From Knoxdaviesia capensis (Eukaryota; Ascomycota; Sordariomycetes; Microascales; Gondwanamycetaceae), in assembly GCA_001510575.1 (NCBI GenBank), contig LNGK01000008.1, forward strand, positions 2,878,687 to 2,942,686: DNA of 64,000 nucleotides, in the 5' to 3' direction. Shown one piece after another: positions 48,712-58,579 of this stretch. The first letter of the stretch is position 1. Each line of letters begins with the position of its first letter. A program made the position numbers and the translations under genes. Under the pieces are notes generated by a model. It had not been told where the DNA came from. It saw nothing but the letters and a program-made list of their open reading frames with translations, and ran no database searches.

Positions 48712-49036
48712 GGCTTAGGTTTTCCCCTCCGAAGAGAGAAGTCAGGCAGGGCTAGGTAGTCGCCGAAGCCGACAAGACAGAGATTGTCCGCTAGCTAGGC
48801 CTGCGGATTCGAGTGACTGTAGTTTTCTCCGGAACCTGGGAGGACCTCTACCAGGGACGGTGCTCTTTTCGTACGAGAATCACGCTTGGATTCTCATACA
48901 CGTTCCTTTTATCAACCCACCAGACTGTCAAGCTAATCCGTTAGTAGACATCGCCGGACTAAGGTCTAAGCTTCCTAACTCGGCCTTCGGAGCCTGAGGG
49001 CTAAAATAGCACCGTCCCTGATTGGGAGTTCTTTTT
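48712..49036 (+). ncRNA. Candidate structured Pol III-type RNA, about 320 nt
   Basis: This is not a recognised family; the call is based on structure read by eye. A 5' domain (48718-48836) nests GGTTTTCC/GGAACC, GAGAGAA/TTTTCTC, GTCA/TGAC and GCAGGGCTAGGTAG/CTAGCTAGGCCTGC (12 of 14 paired). A small GACA-GAGAT-TGTC hairpin sits inside. A 3' domain is closed by a perfect 13-bp pair, CAGGGACGGTGCT (48852-48864) with AGCACCGTCCCTG (49008-49020), extendable by TTTT/AAAA. Inside that domain are GTACGAGAATC/GATTCTCATAC (10 of 11) and a bulged stem capped by C(TTCG)G at about 48978-49000. TATATTAA lies at 48693-48700, about 20 nt upstream, and TTTTT at 49032-49036 could terminate Pol III. GGATTCGAGTGAC (48805-48817) resembles a B box. 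RNase P or MRP RNA are the first alternatives by size, but their P4 pairing would cross the strong stem. Confidence 0.42.
49032..49036 (+). terminator. Possible Pol III terminator (TTTTT)
   Basis: A run of five T starting 12 nt after the closing stem of the candidate RNA and followed by G residues. Such runs are common, so the support comes only from position. Confidence 0.3.
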
Positions 49037-52002
49037 GGGGGATGAGCGCAAGGAAAGAACAAAAAAGACCAAAGAACCGCCGTTAGGGAGGCAGAGTGGT
49101 GTAGTAGCGTGGCGATCATAGCCGATGGGTCCATAATCAGCCACCGCCGTTGGACATCAGACGAACGAACGAGAGCAGACCAAAAAAAAAGGTGGAAGAC
49201 GCCGCCGCATGAAATACCGAAAATGATGATGGACACACGAGCCGGATCGCTTAGAGACAACATGGACAAAACATCCAACTTCTGTGCGGGCTGGTGGGAG
49301 GGACTAATGCATGGACACATGCGCGTGAACTCCAGCATTCCAGAGGTCTCTGGGGTATATCACAATTTCGAAAGTTCGTTTGGCTGTGTTTGTCCAGGAT
49401 AGGAAATTGTATCGTGAGGCCGCCCGAGGATGTTTCCTGATGTGAACAGGAAAAAAGTGCCTGGCAGATTGGAGGATGTCATACATGGAAGAAGCGAGCT
49501 TCATGTTTTCTACGAAGGCATACCGGGGATGGGTGTAAACTGCACTGGCCGAAGCATGTATAAAAAAACAAAGGTGCAATGGACTCGCTCACATACAGCA
49601 CATCTCCAAGCCCCGAGAAGTTGAGCCCAGTGTGGGTGGGGCGATGTGTACTCCCGTCATCTTAAAAATAAGTCGTGACTGGCCAGGGGGTCCTGCAGTA
49701 GGGTATTGATGCTCTGTGTTTGTCTACCGCAGCCGAAGAGGAGGTTCCCATGCCCTTGGGGAGGTGGCCGGAGATGACGGAGGGGAGGGAGGGGACAAGC
49801 ACCACGGGATCGGGCATGGGAAGGGAAGAAGCAAAAGGAATAAGGAACAAAAGAACACAGAGACAAGTGGGTATGTAAGTTCCTGTTACCACTACTACCT
49901 GACTGAAGGAAGGAAATCCCATCTTCCCCCCCCCAGGCTAAAATCATCCCTAACCTTCAACCAACTACGTTTGGCTTGATTTGACATGGAGCCGATGCTC
50001 CGTACAAATCTCGGCTACATGGGGGTGTGTTGTAAGGTATGGGCTAGTTCGTTTTGCTGTTCCTTTTCTCTGGGCCGCGCCCGCATGCCAGGGAACTTCC
50101 ACAAGGGTGTTTGAACTGTTCGAAACTTGGAAATGATGAAAGGGCTGAAGAGAGAGAAAGGGGAGGAAAAAAAAAACAAGATGGGATGAAAGGTGACGGG
50201 CGCTGGAAAGCGAGGCGTCGAGTGGAGCTGGTCAAGGGAGGTGAAGCCGTCATGGAGATAGGCCATGTCTGTTTGCATTCTCTTGATATCTCTCTTTGTC
50301 TTGTGTCTCCTTATCAAGAGACTCCTAACACACTGAAGAGTCTATCGAGTGCTGTTGAGTATAGAAGATACACATGACATCAGAACTATTTGCCTACACA
50401 AGCGTAGCCCTCACCACAGCAGCTATCAATATCAGAGCTCATAGATAAGAGCCAACTTTTTTCTCCCAAGGACTCGGGAACGAGAATCAACCACACTAGC
50501 TAACCTCACATCATCAGTGTGGCGCAAAGGCCATCGAGTACTGTACTTAACCACACAAAACCGCATGCAGGGGTCGAAGCGGATATGCTGGGATCGCACA
50601 CATCCGAGCCTCCTTTACAGAACGACCTTTTTTAACATTACAGGAACATCACAGCCTGAGATTTTCTCCGGGGCAAAGAGCTATAAGTTAGTGCTGAAAG
50701 ATGCTGAATACCGGGGTGCTCACCATCGAAATGACGTGAAAAAGATCCAAGACAGAGCAAGAACCCTCGTCGTTGCGATAGCAGGGCCAGGGGTGGGTTT
50801 CTCCATCCCTTTTCTTTTTGTCTCTGTTCTATCTCGTTCACGGCCGAGCTTGGCCATCGGGGAAATGCTCTCGGATGGAAGTTTCTGTAAAACACTCTGC
50901 CCATCACATCACAGCAAGAGAGGACGTTGAGAGGCTTGCTTGCTCTGAGTAAGTGCGAGCACCGAAAAAAAAAGGTTCATTTCGATTAACGGTCTCCGGA
51001 TTTTGAAACAGCCTAGGAGTGAGCAACAAACCTGGGTTGGCTGGGTTGTTCTGTTGGGCTGAAGATATAGAGAAAAAAAAAAGACGAGAGACGAGAAGTG
51101 CAGGATGTGACAGACTGGATGTCGTTCCGATCTTGATAAATCGTTTCATTTTTCCCCCTCTTGCTAATACGCACATATACCGACCCGGCCGTTACAGCCA
51201 GAGACATCTCCCAAGCCCTCCCCGATATGCGCCCACGCCACGGAATCTCATAGGGGGGGAAGATGGACCCAGGACCTGGGCTCTTGTCCAATCTTCTCTG
51301 GATCTTTCTTCTTCATTGTAATGGTTCCTTGTTCCATACCTGTTCCCAGTCAAAGTCCCGTTGTAACGTGCCTCTGTTTTTATGGTCTTCTGATCGATTG
51401 TGGGCTATATGTGGCATTATAACACGCGTCTTATATATTCCCCGACTGGTCCCGACGTATTATGGCGACACAAGAACTCTTGAGATATTCCCTGCAACTT
51501 GTCACCCATGTCCAAAAAAAAGGAAAAGATATCTGTATGAAAAAGCATCCCCCCTTTTCCCGTCTCTGGTGCCCTGGGCCTAATGGTGACAAACAATCTG
51601 CTCGAATCGGGCGGCCTTTCCGGGCACCCACACACTTAGAAATCAGAACGAGGGGAAAAAAAACATGCTCTTTTTGTGTGTGGCCGTGTGATATGAAGTG
51701 ACTGCGGTTGTGGACGGACCAATTCCCTCGGTCTGAATCATATATCTGACAAAATGTCTCAGTTGTCTACGACACGTTGTATGTCTGTACGGAGTACGTG
51801 CGTCTGTCTCCCTACCATGCAGAAAACACGGCCCAGTTAAAGCCAGGATAGAAAAAACCCCCCAGAAATTCAATGGATCCCCTTAATAAGCAAGCTCTGT
51901 TATCCATTCGCCAAAATTCTCCTATGTTCCTCATCCCTTCCTGCCCTCCCTAAATAACCTGATGTCGTACTTTTCATCTGCATTGTAACCTTGGCCATGG
52001 GG

Positions 52003-52003
52003 N
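52003..52003. other. Undetermined base in poly-G
   Basis: Single N within a G run (51999-52010), the third N site in the window and again in a homopolymer. Confidence 0.95.
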
Positions 52004-53425
52004 GGGGGGGCAATAGATTGTGAGAGAAGAAAGAAAGAGATTCTCCAGACCTCAGATCAAAAGGCGCGGCCTATTCCTGCAACGAATTCCCCTTCATGGG
52101 CACCCCTGAAGAATACAGGTGTGTATGGATGGGGGGCAAAGTCGGTCGTTTCTTGCGTCCCTGCTATTTTGCTCCTGACATCTTGCTCCATTCCTCTGCG
52201 TTGCTGCACCTTGGTCAATGGTCTATGGCGCTGTTCAGGCATAAAAGTCTGGTGGTCGACCGGCTCACTTGCAACCGGCTGGCGGGCTATTTGTTTCTAG
52301 TGTATAGGTAGAGAAGCCACTGGTGTCCTGGTTCTGGTATGCATCAGTGGACACTCGGGCAAACGACGAAGAAAAAAAAAAGTGGATGTTAATCTATAAC
52401 CTGTCGAACCTGAGAGGGGCCGCTCATATACTGCCCGCTGTATGATATATGCCGTTGAAGGGGGTTTGGGTGCGATGTGGATGGGCCACTTGCCTGCAGA
52501 TATGGCCCTGTGTCGACGGGCCTCAAGCCCCCCCCGTACCCGTTGTTGGAGTCCGAGTACCCGTTCAGCATGGAGATGGGCCGACTGCATTTTTTGACTG
52601 GTGATTTGATACGGTTCGGCAGAGAACGAACATGTCAGAAAACGACAGGCTTCTACTCGATACTTGAAAGGCATACGTATAACTTGTGAACGCCCTTTAC
52701 ATGCCGTGTCGGCTTCTCCCCCTTTTTTCTTTGGCTGACGTCTGAGCTCCAAACTTCGAACAAAACAAAATGCACGAGGGATCAACCCTGGGACGCAGTA
52801 TACATGCACAAAAGCGAAATGTAACAAAGGGAAAAAAAGCACAGAATACAGAGAAGAAAAAAGAGCCGACGCGAGGAAGGGAGGAACCACTCTCATACAA
52901 ATGGTTCACGGAGTTTGGGCGTACCAGACTCGGATGGCTGCAGGACAACAAGGCTGCTGGTGAGATAATGCGGGATGCACCGCTTTTCTGTGTGTATCTG
53001 GCTTTTGCTCCTCGTCCTCTTCCTGTGTATCTCGTGGTCGTTCAAAAATGGGTCGGTGGGAAGGAGATCATGCCAACCGAACAGCAACAGCTTCCGCCAG
53101 AGAAACACACACCTGGTGTCTCCCCAGTAAAACGAACAGGCCCTCCCAAACAAGACCTGACAGCGTAGATATACCATGACAGCGAGGAAAGATGGTCTGA
53201 GGACAGACACATGCCCACATACCTACACCAAGCACACAGACCCAAAAAAAGAACTCGAAAAACATGTCTAGCCTTTTCTATCCTCTCGAGTTAGCTTGGG
53301 ATTTCTTGAACATGTAGACAGGGGTTCCAGACTTGATGATCGACAACACCAGGGCCCGGCTTGTTTCTTTCACTCCTGGTCATATCCTTATATCTCCACA
53401 TTTTCTTTTTGGGCTTGGTCTATGT

Positions 53426-53447
53426 GGGTGGGTGGGTGTTTGTGGGG
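53426..53447 (+). other. Canonical G-quadruplex motif
   Basis: GGGTGGGTGGGTGTTTGTGGGG has four G tracts with loops of 1, 1 and 7 nt, which fits the G3+N1-7 rule. It lies about 5 kb upstream of the transcription factor ATG. Confidence 0.7.
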
Positions 53448-53520
53448 AGCTTCGGTTGTGTTTGCGTGTGTGCGGGTGTGCCTGTCTCCCTCTCACTTCG
53501 GTTGGCACTTGGTTCGTTTG

Positions 53521-53554
53521 TTCGTTCGTTCGTTCGTTCTCTCTCTCTCTCTCT
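53521..53554. repeat. (TTCG)4 followed by (CT)n microsatellite
   Basis: Four perfect TTCG units (with degenerate units before them), then eight CT dinucleotides. Confidence 0.9.
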
Positions 53555-53990
53555 TGCTATCCCGGGTTCTAGGGCCGTTTCCGGCTGGATGGTTGTGAAC
53601 TTGTTTCCTCACATTCTCCTTTTCTGATCGCTTCTGTGATAACTCGTATCGTAGCCCAAGTGTTATCCAGGGGTTCAGAAAAACAGATAGAGAAGTCAAA
53701 AGGACACACACCAAAGTTGCCGAGAACCGCGTGGGAAAAAAACGGAGCCGAGGTCGAGTCAGTTGGATGCTTAAGGAACATGGAATTCATGTTAGCCGAT
53801 AGTGACAATCTCAACTCTGGCTCTTCTTGTTCTTCTTCTTTCTTCCTTGTGGGTTTAACTAAGCCGGTTGCCCGCAACACGGGAAGGAACCACCCACCCC
53901 CTTGCGTGGAAACGTGGAAAGTGCAACTGAGGAACCTCTTCCCGCTCAAAGGCTTTACACGCACAGGAATGGCAACTTGGTCGATCTCTC

Positions 53991-56900
53991 TCCCATAATA
54001 TATCGGTACTGATAACGTTTAATCTTCTCCCTCCCCCCTCCCTCCTCCGTTCTTCCTGCATTGTTGCACAAAGCTCCCTTTCCCTCCGTCATCATTCCGT
54101 TGTGTAGTTTTCTTGTTCTTGAACGCCTTTCTTTCGTTCATTCCTTACTTCCTTTTCTGTATCATCCAACGTCATCTTTACTTCCTTCCACCTTTCCTTT
54201 TTCCTTCTTCCCGCCTTCCTTCCTTCATATAGCATTCTCGGCTTTCCTTCCGTCTCCTTCGATCTCGTTCTTTCTCTTCCGATATATCTGCCTCGTTCTT
54301 GTTCCTTCCCTGGATCGTCGCCGTATCTTATCTCTTCTCTTTTGCTGTGTCATCAACCGCCATCTCCCAGACCTTATACCCTAGACTTTCCCTCTTCTCT
54401 CCATCTTCCTTTTCCATTCCCTTTCCCCCCCCTTCTGGATACATCCTCGACGACACACATCGAAACGCTACCTCAATCGACTTCCATGTAAGTTTGATGT
54501 TGATTCTCTTTTACTCTCGACATGTAACCGTCATGTCCATACATATATCAATCCTATCCCCTCGCTTCTCTCCCGTCATCTCCATATCCCTTCCCCGGAT
54601 ACGCCGACCCGAACTTTGGATCTCTGATGCCTGCTTCGCTGCGTTCCTTTCTATTACCCGCCCAACTCTTTTCTCCACTACCCACCTAAACTAAGTCCCG
54701 AAAACCACTGTTCATTTTACTGCCCACTCCACTCGTCTTGCATATGAGCTAGTGACATACAGACTGTGTAGCTGGTGGTGCATGTAACTGCACACATACA
54801 TATCGTGCACGCTGCAATATCCCAGTAGCTTCTTGCACTGTAACTTCACAGTATGCTCCGAGTTACAGAGCCGTCTGCATCTCCTTTTGTGCCCACCCAT
54901 TCTTGATTGGCCTTCCTTTGGTTCTTCACCGTTGTTCTTTTTCCCTTGCGCTTTTTATCCTACTCCACCCGCCGTCTGCGTGTGAACGCTATTCCCATTT
55001 TCATACTGTGACCCTCCAATCTTAGCCGAACTCGCCACTAAATTTCATCCCAATCTTGTCCTGCCACGTTTTCCCGCCACTTCTTCGAAACTCCAGTTGG
55101 TATCGTCATCTACCATTGCAGCCGCCAAACCCTGGAGAAACTGTCGTCTACCGGGTACGTGGTGCTGGTTCCGACCATAGTGACCACTTTGGCACACTGG
55201 CGCCGACTCTGCGTCTTTCGGTGTGCAAGCCTCTCTCATTGAAAGTGCCCTCTCTTGGTCTCTGGCCTATCAACATTGATAGGTGGGTGCAATAATTCGT
55301 TACCTACAAGTGTAGATATTCCCATCCAAATTAGGTGGAATCCAAGATCTTCACCACCCAGCTTCACGGCAAAATAGTTCTGTCACTCGTCAGAGTCTTC
55401 CCCTTTCCCAGCCAGGCTATACTGTCCATGATAGGAACCCATCGCCGTCACCAGTATCATGTAGTAGCTACATCGTCATTCTTCAACGCGGTCTGTCTCC
55501 TCCCACCTCCTCTAAAGCTGTTGGGCTGTGAAGTCTTCATGGTGACCTGGCTCTTCATCTATTTGCACACCGCTATCTGTCAAATCTTGGCCGTGTTTTA
55601 CTACGTACCCATCCATCACCAATCGACTTGCTCTTGCCATCTCTCCGTGCAATCGTCAACTGCCCCTTTATTCGCCGCTTTCGCTTCCTGGCGTTTCCAG
55701 TGTCGAGGTTTCTGGAGCTCTGTTCTCTCTGGTTCCCGCCCTTCTGGCACGCTACTATGTACACACGCATACGCGATAGATGACGATACGACTCTCTGGG
55801 CTCTCGTCTGACCCTTCTATATCGGTATATCAACTAGGGAATCGGAGAACTCGAGAAGCTTCATCACAACATATCCACTGCCTCACTATTCTATCACTAC
55901 TACCATATAGGCACACACCCCGTGCCACACTATTCTTGTTTCTCACTCCTCATCCTTCGCTCGCACACCAGAGCACCAGAGTAGAGTGCTGTCTGCAGGA
56001 CGTCAACTGCGCACCACGCCGCCCCATCTTTCCTTGTTCCTATGCTTGCCTGCCTGCCACTTTTCCCAAAACCCCCCCGACCATCTCAGCCAACCGGGGG
56101 GAGTACCCTCAAATATTCATGCTCCGCTCACTGGTCCATTTGCTCTCACTTAACCCAACCTTTACTGACTCTACTAGCAACCCGTTGTCACTAGACTATC
56201 AGTCACTCACAGCCAGTTTCATTCGGTCGCTATAATCTTCAACCTACGCCTCCTTTTTTTTCTCGCCCTTTTTATGCAGTTTACTCCAAACACCCATGGA
56301 CACATCCCTATAACTGTCAACTTTCCAAGATAGTTTATCCTGTTAACACTCACTACCAATTACTGTTCTGTGGTTTCTCCTGTTCTCGCCTCCTTCAGTC
56401 TTCTTCTGGACTTCCCTTGGTACAGCTCTTTCCTTAACTCCAGTAACTCGTTGATTTCCTGGCCTCCTCCTCTATATCGACGCCTCGACTTATCTTTGGA
56501 CTACTCATAAGTGTAGCTTTGCCAACCAGTCAACCATTTCCGTGCCCTGCTGCACCACTATTCTGTGTCTCTGGCTACCCATCGTGCAGAAATAGACCGG
56601 AACATGTGAGTGGCAGCGTAGAACAACAAACTGACCAACTGCATTTGCCTGCCCACCCCCGCTCCGCTCTCTTTGCTGGGTCCCCCCATCCACTTGGAAA
56701 ACTAGGAACCCATCTCTTCCTGCATCGACCACTACCGGCCGATTTCTATTCCTCCCGCCTTTTACACTTCCGCTTTGTGTTTCTCCTTGGGTCCATTTCC
56801 TTCTCTCTCTTTCTGCGCACTCTTCTCTCTCTCTCTTTCTTGTCTTGTGGTACGACAACACACGCACTCGCACACACTCGCACACGCACACATATCTCAC

Positions 56901-58579
56901 TTCAAAACTGCAGCACGTACATCTCTTCCTATATCCGCACACTCTTCCCTTAGCCGAGATCGTCGCTCTCTATTACTATTATCATCACCGCGGATCTGGT
57001 ACATTTGCTGGTTGGTCTGTGGCTATTGTTGGCGTTGTTGCCGCTTGTGGGGATTTTCTGTCCTATCCTTCGCTCTCTTTTCGGCCCGTACTTCCTTGAC
57101 CTCTCACAATCATTCCTTCTCGGCCTTTCATCTTTCTCTTTTTCACACCTCTTTCTCCTCGTTCTTGTCTCATCTTTTCGGACTCTTTCTCTTTCGTACA
57201 CATCGCTTCTGTATCTTACTCGTTGCTTCGATACAAGTCTCCTTGTATTCCCTCCCATACTCCCTGCTGTGCCCTTGTCCGCTCATTCTATTTCAACCAC
57301 CAATCGAATCTACTCCCATCACTCATGAACCACCAGATAATCAGTTGATCACAGACGAAGTTCCGTGAGTCCCATGCCGAACCTATATATCCAGCAGCGG
57401 CTTCGATATCTCCAGCTGGGACCCATCGGCAGAGCACAAGCAGATAGCAACACCGGGTTACAAACGAATGGGTGCCTCGAGGCTACAGACGATCGCTAAA
57501 AAGTTCAGCAAGCACTTCTACTAAGTCCTGCATTGACAAAACATCTTCAACAACATCATCTGGACTACTTCACATTCTCTTATTTCTCCGCCGTTCCCCC
57601 CTATTCATTAACCACCATCTACGAGAACGCCAATCCCCTTGTCCAGTTCGCACTGACGTGACGTGACATCCATCCCAGACATTTGCTGTCGAGTCCCGTT
57701 AACCTTGGACCCCAGATCGACACCAACCCTGCTAGATCTTCGAAGAAAGGAGAGAGAAACAAACAACGACATCTCATGAACTAAATCGGTGATGAGAAAA
57801 GTCGTCAATAACCCTGGATTTGTTGGATCTTCTTCGTCGAAACGCCAAACGTGCACTCATTTCTTCTCTTTAGCCCTACAGCGCGATAGTGGCTATCTTA
57901 TTCGCTTTCCTTCGATTTTGCCAGATTTTCTCCTTGACCACTCGTTTAGTACTCATCAGTTACTTCATTTTTATCTGGTTCCTCTTGGTTTTCTGATACA
58001 TCAGTATCTGTTCTCAACTTCTCATCTTAATTCTCTGCGTTGCTATGGTCGTTCTGGCCAAATTTTGAATTTCCCCTTCTCAGCTTTATCCCCCCTCGCG
58101 GGAGCCACTCTCCCCAAGATCGACGACGACGACCACACAATTCAGGTGACAAAACAAGGTTAGTTAAAGCTACAGAGTGTGACTGGTGAGTCTTGATGCA
58201 TGGTTGATGGTGTATTTGAGCAAGATCCGCATCTGGGAACTTCAGGGTCAAAGGGGTGATTTCTCCCTGATGATTATCTCTGCCACTCTGGAATCCCAGT
58301 TTGCAGCCACATTTTCACAGTCTTTACCATCGATCTCGAGCTGCTTTCGAGTCTTTACTACTCATTCAACTGCTTTGTGCGTCTCACTCATACATTACTG
58401 CTATATAGTCCCAGTCCAGATCCCGAGAGAATCGACTTGAAGCCCCGTGTTACAAATCCTTGCCATCATTGACCAGTTGCAGAGTTAGCTTTCCATGCTC
58501 CTTAGCTTAACGAAACCCTGGGCCGTCATACCAATCGACGTCTCATACCATTCTAACGGCCATTCTCAGGGGCTTGGCC
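53991..58579 (+). promoter_or_regulatory. Long pyrimidine-rich promoter/5' leader of the zinc-cluster gene
   Basis: For 4.6 kb the plus strand is CT-rich with few long purine runs, in contrast to the mixed sequence before it. This is the usual look of transcribed leaders in Aspergillus-like fungi. It contains many ATG triplets with short open frames, possible uORFs. GTAAGT at 54488 is a possible 5' splice site. CTAAC (58553-58557) followed by CATTCTCAG ending at 58569 is a strong 3' splice site, 11 nt before the ATG. An intron in the 5' UTR is therefore likely; its donor and the transcription start cannot be placed. No conserved protein is seen in this interval. Confidence 0.5.

Larger units (their letters stand above)
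49037..53990. other. Gene-poor region, third part
   Basis: No recognisable protein. It includes an N in poly-G at 52003, a G-quadruplex motif at 53426-53447, and a (TTCG)/(CT) microsatellite at 53521-53554. Open frames on both strands are short, overlapping and of low complexity. Confidence 0.5.

Noticed and set aside
48738..48997. RNase P/MRP RNA (CR-I-like GAAGTCAGG pairing with GCCTGA at about 48992)
   Set aside because: The pairing is only 6 bp and would cross the perfect 13-bp stem; the CR-V consensus is not convincing. Kept only as the first alternative to test.
34925..58579. Transposon or RIP-degraded repeat as the cause of the gene-poor region
   Set aside because: No transposase or reverse transcriptase fragments, terminal repeats, target-site duplications or AT-rich CA-to-TA-depleted blocks were seen.
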